DNA from: Vulcanimicrobiota bacterium
GTDB taxonomy: Bacteria > Vulcanimicrobiota > Vulcanimicrobiia > Vulcanimicrobiales > Vulcanimicrobiaceae
Assembly (NCBI GenBank): GCA_013036095.1
Contig: JAAXCW010000001.1
Location: 248,001 to 312,000, forward strand
Reading direction: 5' to 3'
Length of the DNA stretch: 64,000 bases
Made by a program: the position numbers and the translations under genes. This document shows positions 26,742 through 35,312 of the stretch, piece after piece (positions within the stretch are counted from its first letter, which is position 1; each line of letters begins with the position of its first letter). The notes under the pieces were generated by a model. It saw nothing but the letters and a program-made list of their open reading frames with translations, ran no database searches and had not been told where the DNA came from.

Positions 26742-28091
26742 CTAGGGTCCCGCCAAACGCTCCCCCAGGTACGATTCGACCGCGCCGATGGCAACGCGCT
26801 CTTGGCGCATCGAGTCTCGCTCGCGCACGGTTACGTCGTGGCCCGTCAAGCTGTCGTAATCCACCGTCAGGCAGAGCGGCGTCCCGATTTCGTCTTGACG
26901 GCGGTAGAGTTGGCCGATATTTCCTTCGTCGTACTGCGTGCGGAACTTGGGCCGCAGACCTTCCTCGATCGAACGCGCAAGTTCGACGAGCTCGGGTTTA
27001 TTGCGCGCTAGTGAAAATACCGCCGCCTGGACCGGCGCGATTTGCGGGTGAAAGTGTAGAACGATGCGCTCAGTTTGTTTTCCAGCCGGATCGGAGGCCG
27101 TTTCTCGTTCGTAGGCATCGACGAGCATCACCAGCGTCGTGCGATCCATTCCCGCGGAACTCTCGATCAGCAACGGCGTATAGTGTGTTTTGCTGGCCTC
27201 GTCGTAAAAGCGCAGGTCTTTACCGGATAAGCGCATGTGCGCGTCCAGGTCGTAAGTGCCGCGGTGCGCGATCGATTCGAGTTCGCCCCAACCCCAGGGG
27301 AAAAGATACTCAACGTCGATGCCCGCCTTCGCGTAATGGGGCCGCTCGTCTGCAGTCAGTTCAGCGAAACGCAGCCGTTCCGGTTTGACGCCGTATTTCG
27401 AATACCACGATTTCCGGAGCTGTACCCACTCTTCGAACCGTTTGAGATCCTGTCCATCATCAGGAACGAAATACTCGAGTTCCGCTTGCTCGAACTCACG
27501 CAACCGGTAGGTAAAGTTTCCCGGAGTTATCTCGTTGCGAAAGGCTTTGCCGATTTGGGCGACGCCGAACGGCGGACGTTTGCGCGCGCTTTGATAGATG
27601 TTTTTGAAGTTGACGAACATACCCTGAGCCGTCTCCGGACGCAGATACGCCATCGCGGCCGAGTCTTCCATCGGGCCGACGAACGTACGCAGCATCAAAT
27701 TGAATGCGCGCTCTTCGGTAAAAGAGTTCTTGCTGCCGCAGTCCGGACATTGCTCGCGCGATTTCAAGTGATCGGCGCGAAAGCGGTGCTTGCAAACCTT
27801 GCAGTCCACTAACCGGTCGTTGAACGCTTCAACGTGGCCGGAAGCCTCCCACGTCTTCGGGTGCATGACGATCGACGAATCGAACGGCACGACGTCGTCG
27901 CGCAGTTCCACCATGTCGCGCCACCACGCATCTTTGACATTGCGCTTGAGAATTGCGCCAAGCGGGCCGTAGTCGTAAAAGCCGCCTATGCCGCCGTAGA
28001 TTTCGCTTGACTGAAAAATGAAGCCGCGGCGCTTCGCTAACGCCGCGATATCTTCCATCGAAACTTGCCCCGCCGCGGGCTCCTTCTCCAT
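26742..28091 (-). CDS. glyS: Glycyl-tRNA synthetase, homodimeric class II type
   Basis: 449 residues. It charges tRNA-Gly. This is the alpha2 (eukaryote/Gram-positive-like) form, not the alpha2-beta2 form. Class II motifs are visible: motif 1 region GGIGGFYDYGPLGAILKRN, the zinc cysteines CKVCKHRF and CPDCGSK (about 98-120), motif 2 GKAFRNEITPGNFTYRLREF and motif 3 within GMDRTTLVMLV. The anticodon-binding domain (about 345-449) follows, with PVQAAVFSLARN. The first two ATGs are 33 bases apart and either could be used. Confidence 0.95.
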   Translation of the reverse strand: MEKEPAAGQVSMEDIAALAKRRGFIFQSSEIYGGIGGFYDYGPLGAILKRNVKDAWWRDMVELRDDVVPFDSSIVMHPKTWEASGHVEAFNDRLVDCKVCKHRFRADHLKSREQCPDCGSKNSFTEERAFNLMLRTFVGPMEDSAAMAYLRPETAQGMFVNFKNIYQSARKRPPFGVAQIGKAFRNEITPGNFTYRLREFEQAELEYFVPDDGQDLKRFEEWVQLRKSWYSKYGVKPERLRFAELTADERPHYAKAGIDVEYLFPWGWGELESIAHRGTYDLDAHMRLSGKDLRFYDEASKTHYTPLLIESSAGMDRTTLVMLVDAYERETASDPAGKQTERIVLHFHPQIAPVQAAVFSLARNKPELVELARSIEEGLRPKFRTQYDEGNIGQLYRRQDEIGTPLCLTVDYDSLTGHDVTVRERDSMRQERVAIGAVESYLGERLAGP

Positions 28092-28151
28092 AGAGCTCTT
28101 GAGTTTAGGTTACCGAGGCAGCGCGTCCTGCGAGCGGCGCTCCCTCAGCAA

Positions 28152-29117
28152 TCACCGAAAAACGGGCATCTGAAAAGCGAGCTCATTTTTTGGCTTCAAG
28201 TCTCCGTCTTCGCGCGCGATGAACGCAACATCGTTACCTTGCAGAATCTCGCCAATCCACGCCACCTCGTTTCGCACGGGGGTCGCGAACGCGAGCACTG
28301 GAGTTGCTTTTCCGATTTTGGCTCGGTAACGCACAGAGTAATCGAATAGCTGGCCCATTCCGTAGCGCATTCGATCGACGGCTGCCGACTGGTTGTTTAA
28401 ACTTTTTACCTCGATAAGAAAGCGATGCTCGTCAAATTGCGCCAAGAGATCGACATTGTTATTGAAAAGGCATGTCCCACCGCATAAATCGATCCGTTCT
28501 TTGAGGAGCCTCACCGTCTTCTGGTGATCGTCGCGCGCTCGCTCCTGAAGCGCGGCCGCCTCAAAAACGTCCGGGCCCTCTCCGCTTGGTTTATATCCGG
28601 TGCCTTCGGGGACGACGAGCAATGGCCGGAACGCATCGGTGGGTGGTCGCAGCATCGGTGATGCCAATCCCAACATGACGTCGTCAATCGTCGGCGCAGC
28701 CGCGAACGCGGCGCCTGTCAGACTCGCAGCGTCTAGAATACGATGGAAATCGAGGTCGTCGATATACCGCACAGACTGACCCTGGAATGCGTTGCGATTA
28801 TTGAAGCGCGATTCGTACAACCGGCCAAGCCCATCAGCATACGGGACGGGTTTTGCAAATCGAATGGGTTTTCGGATACCGACGAACCTATGTTGCGCTT
28901 CAAACGGATCATCCCAAATATCGCCGAGCTCGCCACACCCAAAATAGCTGCTTGCCTCCCCGACCGCGGCTCCCCGAGAAGGGCGGTAATATACAAACTT
29001 CTCACCGCCATGAATTCGGTCGAAGTACTGTTGTGGGTAGTGATAAACGACAAACTCGGTGTCTTTGTACTTAGGGTCGTCTCGCCACGCGCGCTGCATA
29101 AGCACAATAGGCATCAC
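28152..29117 (-). CDS. PD-(D/E)XK nuclease with N-terminal YFGCG domain, probable modification-dependent restriction enzyme
   Basis: 321 residues. The N-terminal part (about 10-125: FVVYHYPQQYFDRI, GEKFVYYRPSRG, SSYFGCGELGDIWDDPF) resembles a PUA/EVE-like reader domain that I associate with HNH and PD-(D/E)XK endonucleases acting on modified DNA. The C-terminal part is a restriction-type nuclease core: a conserved helix KTVRLLKERIDL, NNNVDLLAQF (Asp), FLIEVKSLN (the ExK pair) and YGMGQLFDYSVRYR. Base composition is less GC-rich than glyS and rlmN. GTG 29117 or ATG 29114 are both possible; AGGA lies upstream. The nearest gene upstream is a small unknown protein coupled to rlmN. Specificity is inference. 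Confidence 0.65.
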   Translation of the reverse strand: MMPIVLMQRAWRDDPKYKDTEFVVYHYPQQYFDRIHGGEKFVYYRPSRGAAVGEASSYFGCGELGDIWDDPFEAQHRFVGIRKPIRFAKPVPYADGLGRLYESRFNNRNAFQGQSVRYIDDLDFHRILDAASLTGAAFAAAPTIDDVMLGLASPMLRPPTDAFRPLLVVPEGTGYKPSGEGPDVFEAAALQERARDDHQKTVRLLKERIDLCGGTCLFNNNVDLLAQFDEHRFLIEVKSLNNQSAAVDRMRYGMGQLFDYSVRYRAKIGKATPVLAFATPVRNEVAWIGEILQGNDVAFIAREDGDLKPKNELAFQMPVFR

Positions 29118-29160
29118 ATGGAACGTTCCTACGCGATAGCGGCTTTCCTTGAACTCAATA

Positions 29161-29619
29161 TCATGAGACGAAAACCTCCCGGACCGCTGAAAGGAACCCG
29201 GGATTTATCGCTTGCCCAATATCGAGAACGCAGTACCGGTCGGAGGCCGCACTGAAACCGCGGGTCGGAAAAGCGGTAAACGCCAAGAACCAAAGATAAT
29301 CCACTAGAGATTCCCCCTCGTGCCATGTCGTCATTACAACATCGCCCGCGTCTGGCATGACGCTGTCGCGGACGCGATCAGCGATGTCGTGCGCCTCTTC
29401 ACACCGTGGTCCATGAAAAGCTAGATACACTGCGCCGTTTCCTATGAGATCTCGAATGACATTTGTGAGCCACGGCGCTAACCAACGAGGATCGCTCAAA
29501 GTCACCCCGCACAGAAAGGGGGCCTGCGGTAGTAAGGTTTTCGAAACGGCTTCGCCGGTCATTAGGTGAACGACAGCTAAGTGGCCTTGACTAGTATGCC
29601 CCTCGAAAAGCGCAATCAC
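29161..29619 (-). CDS. Small protein of unknown function, translationally coupled to rlmN
   Basis: 152 residues. The GTG start at 29619 shares its G with the rlmN TAG stop (TAGTG). The protein is soluble, with FLCGVTLSDPRWLAPWL, then YLAFHGPRCEEAHDIADRVR and DVVMTTWHEGESLVDYLWFL. From memory, short uncharacterised proteins with a CEE...D...TTWH pattern exist, often near defence or toxin genes; I do not assert a family number. It sits 43 bases before the nuclease gene, in the same direction. Together the two form an insertion between the housekeeping genes rlmN and glyS. Confidence 0.6.
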   Translation of the reverse strand: MIALFEGHTSQGHLAVVHLMTGEAVSKTLLPQAPFLCGVTLSDPRWLAPWLTNVIRDLIGNGAVYLAFHGPRCEEAHDIADRVRDSVMPDAGDVVMTTWHEGESLVDYLWFLAFTAFPTRGFSAASDRYCVLDIGQAINPGFLSAVREVFVS

Positions 29620-30716
29620 TAAACCTGTGTGACGACCTGCTTGGCCCTGGGTCGCGGTTCGGCGCGTAGCTGGCCGCACGCCGCCGCAATGTCGCGTCCC
29701 ATGTTTTGGCGCACAGTAACCGGAACGCCCGCCGCTTCCAAAATCCCCGCGAAGCGCCAAATCCGCTCCTGATCGGTTCCGGCGAACGACGCGCCCGGCG
29801 TCGTATTGTACGGGATCAAATTCACATGATAGAGATGCCCGGTCATGATGCGCGACAACTCGCGAGCATTCTCTTCGGAATCATTGACGTCGCGAAGCAT
29901 GACGTACTCGAAGAAAATTTTTCGGTTGGTCTTGGTGATGTAGCGTTCGCACGCCGCCATCACTTCTTCAAGCGAGAACTTCCGGTTGACCGGCATCATC
30001 GCACTGCGAATGGCATCGTTAGGCGCGTGGAGCGAAATCGCCAGGTTGACCTGCAGGCGTTCGTCGGAAAAGCGATCGATTTTATCGACAAGCCCCACCG
30101 TCGAGATCGTAATGTGGCGATGACCCAAACCCAGGCCGTGCGGATCGTGCAGCAGCGCGACCGCGTTCATAACCGCGTCGTAGTTGTGAAACGGCTCGCC
30201 CATTCCCATAAAAACGATATTGGTGATGCGCTTGTCTTTGGCGGCCAGCTCGCGCGCAAAGTACCGCGCCTGATCGAAGATTTCATCCACGGTAAGATTT
30301 CGCGTAAAGCCCGCTTGGCCGGTCGAACAAAAGGCGCATGCGAAGGCGCACCCGGCCTGGGAACTGATGCAGATGGTGTTGCGGTTGCCGAAATGTTCCA
30401 TGAGCACGGCTTCGATCTCGGCGCCGTCCGCCAGCTTGAACAATCCTTTGCTCGTCTGCGCATCGCTCGAACGTTGGATAACGACCGGCGTGATGCTGTC
30501 GAAACTGAACCCGCCCGCTTCCAGCTGCGCGCGAAGTTCTTTGGGCAGCGGCGTTACAGCTTCGACGTTCTCCGCCAGCTCTTTGGCCGCGGCACGATAG
30601 ATCTGCTCGAGCCGGTACGGCTTCAGGCCGAAATGCTCCGCAAATGCGGCCGCATCGGCAAAGCCAGCGCGCCGGACTTTTTCCGCAAACCAAATCTCTT
30701 GAGCGTTTCGAACCAC
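29619..30716 (-). CDS. rlmN: Dual-specificity 23S rRNA/tRNA adenine-C2 methyltransferase RlmN
   Basis: 365 residues. A radical SAM enzyme that methylates A2503 of 23S rRNA and A37 of some tRNAs. The cluster motif is CAFACAFC (CxxxCxxC, about residues 123-130), preceded by ICISSQAG. FMGMGEPFHNYDAV and HITISTVGLVDKI are family signatures. The C-terminal NMGRDIAAACGQL carries the methyl-relay cysteine. The start is GTG 30716. It is transcribed after udg with a 9-base gap. The last codon overlaps the next small gene. Confidence 0.95.
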   Translation of the reverse strand: MVRNAQEIWFAEKVRRAGFADAAAFAEHFGLKPYRLEQIYRAAAKELAENVEAVTPLPKELRAQLEAGGFSFDSITPVVIQRSSDAQTSKGLFKLADGAEIEAVLMEHFGNRNTICISSQAGCAFACAFCSTGQAGFTRNLTVDEIFDQARYFARELAAKDKRITNIVFMGMGEPFHNYDAVMNAVALLHDPHGLGLGHRHITISTVGLVDKIDRFSDERLQVNLAISLHAPNDAIRSAMMPVNRKFSLEEVMAACERYITKTNRKIFFEYVMLRDVNDSEENARELSRIMTGHLYHVNLIPYNTTPGASFAGTDQERIWRFAGILEAAGVPVTVRQNMGRDIAAACGQLRAEPRPRAKQVVTQV

Positions 30717-30725
30717 GGCGACCGA

Positions 30726-31400
30726 TTATATCACGGGCGGCGATTGGAACAAGTCTGCCTGCTCCGGTTGGCCGGACGGTTTCCGCAGCGTGTCGAGTTT
30801 CTCGCGCACTTGCTTTAGATCGGACCAAACCTGCCGCTTGGTCTCGGTCATCGCCATCCCGCCTTGCCTTAAGATGTAGGCCGGATGAAATGTGGCGATC
30901 AGCGGGATGGAGTTGGGACCCTCGTACCAGATGCCGCGCGACTTCGTAATGCTGAAGTGAACGCCAAGGAACGATTTTGCGGCCGGCGCTCCCAAAGCGA
31001 GGATGACTTGCGGCGCGATCACTTCGATCTGTTCGTCTAGATAAGGACGGCAGTTCGCCATCTCGGCCGGAACGGGCGCGCGGTTGCGCAGCTTCTCGCC
31101 GTCGAGAACGGTTGGCCGGCACTTGACCGTGTTGCAAATGTAGACGTCTTCACGCGGAAGATCGATCGCGGCCAGCATTTTATCGAGCAGCTCGCCGGCG
31201 CGACCGACGAAAGGCCGCCCCAGCAGATCTTCGGTCTCACCCGGGCCTTCGCCAATCACCATGAGACGCGCGCACGGGTCACCCTCGCCGTAGACGTTGT
31301 GCCGCCGCTCAAAACCGATCTGACACTTTCGGCATGCTGCAGCGGTCGCCGCAGCTCGTTCCAGAAAGCGTTCGCGGCGCGCGCGCTCTTGCAGGCTCAC
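30726..31400 (-). CDS. Uracil-DNA glycosylase, family 4 (Fe-S)
   Basis: 224 residues. It removes uracil from DNA to start base-excision repair. The catalytic segment GEGPGETEDLLGRPFVGRAG (about 52-71) and the late HPAYILRQGG match family 4. Cluster cysteines are visible in CRKC (about 18-21) and in CNTVKCRP (about 98-105) and NCRPYL (about 122). GTG 31400 overlaps the ybjQ stop as GTGA. The gene precedes rlmN in the same unit. Confidence 0.93.
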   Translation of the reverse strand: MSLQERARRERFLERAAATAAACRKCQIGFERRHNVYGEGDPCARLMVIGEGPGETEDLLGRPFVGRAGELLDKMLAAIDLPREDVYICNTVKCRPTVLDGEKLRNRAPVPAEMANCRPYLDEQIEVIAPQVILALGAPAAKSFLGVHFSITKSRGIWYEGPNSIPLIATFHPAYILRQGGMAMTETKRQVWSDLKQVREKLDTLRKPSGQPEQADLFQSPPVI

Positions 31401-31747
31401 TGCAGCCGCACCGCTTCGCCGCTCGCGACCACCGCGGTGATGCCGCCTTCGTCTTCCATCGCATCGAACCGGATTTTGATGACCGCGTCGGCGCCCAAGG
31501 CCGAAGCGTTTGCACGCAGCGCTTCGAGCGCTTCTTCACGCGCGCGCTCGGCGTCGGTCAAGTATTCGATGGGCGCGAGGCCGATGAACGCACCGATACT
31601 GCGGAACGTCGCGCGCAGCATGCTGTGCGGGCGGCTGGCGCTGCCGGTGACGCGCCCCAGAGTGCAGGCGACGTTAAACCCGTCGGGTGCATCCAGGGTT
31701 ACCAGATTCTCCTTCGCAATCATTGGCTTCAGTGAATTCTTCCCCAT
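31397..31747 (-). CDS. YbjQ/UPF0145 family protein
   Basis: 116 residues of the small family once called heavy-metal-binding domain DUF74. It has FNVACTLGRVTGSASR, the helix DAERAREEALEALRANASAL and the end GADAVIKIRFDAME. Members form decamers; their biochemical role is unknown. ATG 31747 has GAGGA upstream; ATG 31723 is an alternative. The 5' end overlaps or abuts the divergent glycosyltransferase gene, which leaves almost no room for promoters. Confidence 0.85.
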   Translation of the reverse strand: MGKNSLKPMIAKENLVTLDAPDGFNVACTLGRVTGSASRPHSMLRATFRSIGAFIGLAPIEYLTDAERAREEALEALRANASALGADAVIKIRFDAMEDEGGITAVVASGEAVRLQ

Positions 31748-32655
31748 CGGTCCTCATCGTCCGTCTGGACGCCATCGGTGACGCGCTTGCGCTGGTTCCG
31801 CTACTGGCCGCGCTTCGGGAGCGGGGCGCGCGCATCGACGTCGTGCTCTCGCCGAAAAATGCGGACGTATTTTCGAAGAGCGCCGTCGACGGCGTCTACG
31901 TCGAGCAAGCTGGTCTCGGAGATCGGCTCGCGCAAAACGGCTACGACTTCGCGCTCGTCGCCACCGAAGACGCGTCGGCGTACCGTCTTGCGCGTGCTTC
32001 GGGAGCGCGGCGCCGCGTCGGTTTCCAAAACGGCTGGGGCAAGCCGTTGAAATCCCTGTGGACGCGCTCGATGCTTACACGCACGGTCTACCGCACCGCG
32101 GGATTAGATCCGCGAGCGCCGCACGAAAGCCAAGTGCTCTTCCAACTCGGCAGCGAGATCACGGGAGCGTCGCAGATCCCGCGCGACCCACGTATCCTGC
32201 GCAGTTTTGTCGTCGATGCCGAACCGCAGCCTGACGAACGCGTCGTCATGCAGATAACAGACAAGTGGCAGCGGTTGGGAGCGGCACCGAAAGCCCTTGC
32301 CGACCTTTCGCAGGCGCTGCAACGGCGCCACTCAATGCGATTTGTCGCGGCCGAAAACGAGCGCAGTTATGCGCAAGAACTGGCGGCTGGCGCCGGCATT
32401 TCCGTCGAGTATTTTCGCGAGCTCGGTCCTTGGAAAGAAGCGATCGCTTCCGCCAAAGCGATCGTTGCACCCGACTCGGGCGCGGTGCACGTGGCGGGAA
32501 TGACGGGGACCAAGACAGTCGCTATCTTCGCAGCGCGGAATTTCGCGCTGCAAACAGGGCGCTGGTCGCCGTGGGCGTCGCCTTATCGCGTTGTGAAGTT
32601 GGAAAGAGGTTGGCCGCTCCTCGCGTCGGACGCGCTGGAGGATCTACTCCGCTAA
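31732..32655 (+). CDS. Glycosyltransferase family 9 (heptosyltransferase-like)
   Basis: 307 residues. ADP-heptose-type glycosyltransferase of the GT-B fold, likely adding a sugar to lipopolysaccharide core or another surface glycan. The N-terminus PSVLIVRLDAIGDALALVPL and the nucleotide-sugar-binding segment VAPDSGAVHVAGMTGTKTVA (about 245-264) are diagnostic of GT9. The start GTG 31732 gives the usual short N-terminus. It overlaps the 5' end of the divergent ybjQ gene by 16 bases if both longest starts are used. The acceptor cannot be predicted. Confidence 0.85.
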   Translation: MNSSPSVLIVRLDAIGDALALVPLLAALRERGARIDVVLSPKNADVFSKSAVDGVYVEQAGLGDRLAQNGYDFALVATEDASAYRLARASGARRRVGFQNGWGKPLKSLWTRSMLTRTVYRTAGLDPRAPHESQVLFQLGSEITGASQIPRDPRILRSFVVDAEPQPDERVVMQITDKWQRLGAAPKALADLSQALQRRHSMRFVAAENERSYAQELAAGAGISVEYFRELGPWKEAIASAKAIVAPDSGAVHVAGMTGTKTVAIFAARNFALQTGRWSPWASPYRVVKLERGWPLLASDALEDLLR

Positions 32656-32936
32656 GGTTTTTTTGTCGGCTTCGGTTCTGGCGTTGGCTTCTTCGCTTTG
32701 CCAACGTGGACCATCGGAGCCGCAAGGGCCCGCACTTTCCTGGCTGACTGATTGTAAATCCTGGGAGCGGGGGCGCTGATCACGGCGCTTGCCGGGACCG
32801 TCTTGTCCTTTGGCGGCTGCTTGTGAGCAGCGGAAACCTGCTCGGAGGCAAACGCGAATCCCGCGTTACCGACGAGGCCTAATGCCGTTAACAGCACCAA
32901 GACGGCTGCCATAGGCAAGCCGGCGAACTTTCGCAT
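32652..32936 (-). CDS. Small secreted proline/lysine-rich protein
   Basis: 94 residues. ATG 32936 has GGGGTG upstream. The signal peptide LPMAAVLVLLTALGLVGNAG (cleavage near AFA-S) is followed by a low-complexity basic, Pro-rich region ending KPTPEPKPTKKP. Low complexity and lack of a fold suggest a linker or wall-associated peptide. It overlaps the convergent glycosyltransferase by 4 bases. Whether it is expressed is uncertain. Confidence 0.5.
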   Translation of the reverse strand: MRKFAGLPMAAVLVLLTALGLVGNAGFAFASEQVSAAHKQPPKDKTVPASAVISAPAPRIYNQSARKVRALAAPMVHVGKAKKPTPEPKPTKKP

Positions 32937-32977
32937 GAACACCCCGTTCGAGCGAGGAAGAGGTCCGCCCTTCGCCT

Positions 32978-34141
32978 ATGAGTCGCATGCAACGGTTACT
33001 TACCGGCTTTTGCCTCGGAATTGGTTGCGTCGTTTTTGTCGCTATCGGCGGCAGCATTGCTCTTGGCAAAGTCGCGTTTGATACCGTCGCTAAGAGCATC
33101 GTGCTGATTGACACCGGCGACGGTATCGGAACCGGTTTCTTCATCGCCTCAGACGAGAAACGCTCGATCATTTTGACTGCGCAGCATGTTCTCGGTAGCA
33201 AGAAACGGGTGAAGGTCTACGCTAACGCCGGATACCGAGGATCCTTCGTCGCGACGATCATGCGCGAAGACCGCGATCGCGACCTCGCCCTCTTGAGCGT
33301 TCCGACTGGGCCGTTTCCTACGCTGCGACTCGCTGCGTCGGTCACGAGCGGCGAAGCGATCGCCGCGGGCGGTTTCGACCAGCTGGCGTACCGGTATTTC
33401 AAATCGTCCGGCGACTTGCAGCCAAACTTTCATCCGGGCAGCGTCAGCTCGATTCGCGGTCCGCTCGTCGTGCACGATGTGCCGACCGACGAAGGCAACA
33501 GCGGCGGCCCGCTCTTTGACGTCGAGTCGGGTGACGTCGTCGGAGTCGTGAAAGGGTCGTTCAACCTGAACTACCTTTACGCCGCGGTGGGACCGGTATC
33601 GATCAAAAAATTCCTACGCGAGGCCGGGGTCCAGGCGAACATCAGCATCGCAATTCAGACGACGCCAACGCCGCAAGCGCCACCGGCGCAGACTCGGGGC
33701 CGCGGGGTTCCTGCGAATTACGCGGCCTTGTTGCGCACCTATCAACTCTCCGCCGCAAAAGGCGACGCCTACGGCGAGACCGGCCTCGGCCTTATGTACC
33801 AGTACGGCCGCGGCGTTCCTAAGAACTACGCGACCGCGTTGCATTATTATCAACTCGCCGCCGCGCAAGGTGACGTTCACGCCGAGATCTTCCTCGCCCG
33901 CATGTACGAGCAGGGCCTCGGCGTTCCTAAGGCTGACGCGACTGCCGTACATTATTATCAACTCGCCGCGACGCAAGGCGACCCCTACGCGGAGTACACG
34001 CTCGGCACTAGGTATGAGCAGGGCCGCGGCGTTCCTAAGGATGACGCGACCGCGTTGCACTACTATCAACTCGCCGCCGCAAAACGTTACGCCCCCGCGG
34101 TAGGCGCCGTGGCAAGGCTTTCAAAGCCTATCAAACGGTAG
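32978..34141 (+). CDS. Trypsin-like serine protease with C-terminal Sel1 repeats
   Basis: 387 residues. An N-terminal membrane segment (LTGFCLGIGCVVFVAIGG) anchors or exports the protein. The protease domain (about 35-230) shows the triad: His in LTAQHVLG, Asp in RDRDLALLSV, Ser in DEGNSGGPLF. A spacer of Pro/Thr is followed by four Sel1-like repeats of 36 residues (about 245-385; for example YEQGRGVPKDDATALHYYQL), which usually bind partner proteins. It is the first of two tandem paralogues; only the second lacks Sel1 repeats. The gap to the next gene is 1 base. Confidence 0.85.
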   Translation: MSRMQRLLTGFCLGIGCVVFVAIGGSIALGKVAFDTVAKSIVLIDTGDGIGTGFFIASDEKRSIILTAQHVLGSKKRVKVYANAGYRGSFVATIMREDRDRDLALLSVPTGPFPTLRLAASVTSGEAIAAGGFDQLAYRYFKSSGDLQPNFHPGSVSSIRGPLVVHDVPTDEGNSGGPLFDVESGDVVGVVKGSFNLNYLYAAVGPVSIKKFLREAGVQANISIAIQTTPTPQAPPAQTRGRGVPANYAALLRTYQLSAAKGDAYGETGLGLMYQYGRGVPKNYATALHYYQLAAAQGDVHAEIFLARMYEQGLGVPKADATAVHYYQLAATQGDPYAEYTLGTRYEQGRGVPKDDATALHYYQLAAAKRYAPAVGAVARLSKPIKR

Positions 34142-34142
34142 C

Positions 34143-35312
34143 ATGAGTCGCATGGAACGATTACGCCGCTTCTTCATTATGAGCGGCTTTTGCTTTGTAA
34201 CCGGTTGCGCTCTCATTGTCGCGGCCGGAAATCTCGTTGCGTTCGGCAACGTCGCGTTTGACAACGTCGCCAAGAGCATCGTCCTGATCGACGCAGGCGA
34301 CAACATCGGTACCGGCTTCTTCGTCGCATCAAATGCGAATCGCTCAATCATCTTGACCGCGCAACACGTTATCGGCGCCAAGAAAAGCGTCAAGGTCTAC
34401 GCTCACGCGGGATACCGAGGCTCTTTCGTCGCGACGGTCATGCGAGTCGACCGCGATCGCGACCTCGCGCTTTTGAGCGTTCCGACCGGGCCGTTTCCCA
34501 CGCTGCCCATCGCCACATCAGCGACGATCGGCGAATCGGTCGCAGCGGGCGGTTTTGACGACCTGGCGTACCGGTATTTCAAGTCTTCCGGCGACTTGCA
34601 GCCAAACTTTCATCCGGGCAGCGTCAGCTCGATTCGCGGGTCGCTGGTCGTTCACGACGTGCCGACCGACGAAGGCAACAGCGGCGGCCCGCTCTTTGAC
34701 GTTGAGTCCGGTGACGTCGTTGGGGTTGTGAAAGGTTCGTTCAACCAGAACTATTACGCTGCGGTGGGGCCACCGTCCATCAGGCAATTCCTACGCGAGG
34801 CCGGAGTCGAGCCTAGCGTCAGCTCCGCAATTCAGGCGACGTCAACGACGGCGGCGACACCAACGGCTACGCCAGGGCTTAGTGCTGCCGATATCAGCTA
34901 CGCCTTGTCCGGCTCATTTGCATTCAGATGGTGGAACGGCGGCGCGGTCGGCAAAGGGGACTATTTCGACGTCAGCGAGACGACTACAGTAGGGTTCTCG
35001 GAGTGCACGTTTTCCATATCATGGTCTGAGGTACTCAATGGCTCTCACTTTGACCACTTATGGACCGGCAGTCTGGGCAATATTGAGCCTGCTAGTATAC
35101 GCACAACGATGATTGATACTGCTGAGCCGCCGCATGCGGCGATTGGATTTTCCTCGAAAAGCGGAGATCTTACGTTTAGCTACCAAGGCGCCATACAATC
35201 AGAAATCGGTCAAAATAAAGTTCTGTTTTACACGAAAACTGACCCGTCGGCGCTGATTGAGCCGTTTCGCGCGCTGATTAGGAGCTGCGCGGGTTCGTCC
35301 AAGACACGCTAG
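34143..35312 (+). CDS. Trypsin-like serine protease, tandem paralogue with an unrelated tail
   Basis: 389 residues. The first about 240 residues are nearly the same as in the gene just upstream, with the same triad motifs (LTAQHVIG, RDRDLALLSV, DEGNSGGPLF). The C-terminal about 140 residues are unrelated: a beta-rich region ending in EPFRALIRSC, including FRWWNGGAVGKGDYFDVSE, without Sel1 repeats. The tail is visibly more AT-rich than the protease part. This is a recent duplication with a swapped or eroded tail. Its end overlaps the convergent DUF2079 gene by 4 bases. Confidence 0.82.
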   Translation: MSRMERLRRFFIMSGFCFVTGCALIVAAGNLVAFGNVAFDNVAKSIVLIDAGDNIGTGFFVASNANRSIILTAQHVIGAKKSVKVYAHAGYRGSFVATVMRVDRDRDLALLSVPTGPFPTLPIATSATIGESVAAGGFDDLAYRYFKSSGDLQPNFHPGSVSSIRGSLVVHDVPTDEGNSGGPLFDVESGDVVGVVKGSFNQNYYAAVGPPSIRQFLREAGVEPSVSSAIQATSTTAATPTATPGLSAADISYALSGSFAFRWWNGGAVGKGDYFDVSETTTVGFSECTFSISWSEVLNGSHFDHLWTGSLGNIEPASIRTTMIDTAEPPHAAIGFSSKSGDLTFSYQGAIQSEIGQNKVLFYTKTDPSALIEPFRALIRSCAGSSKTR

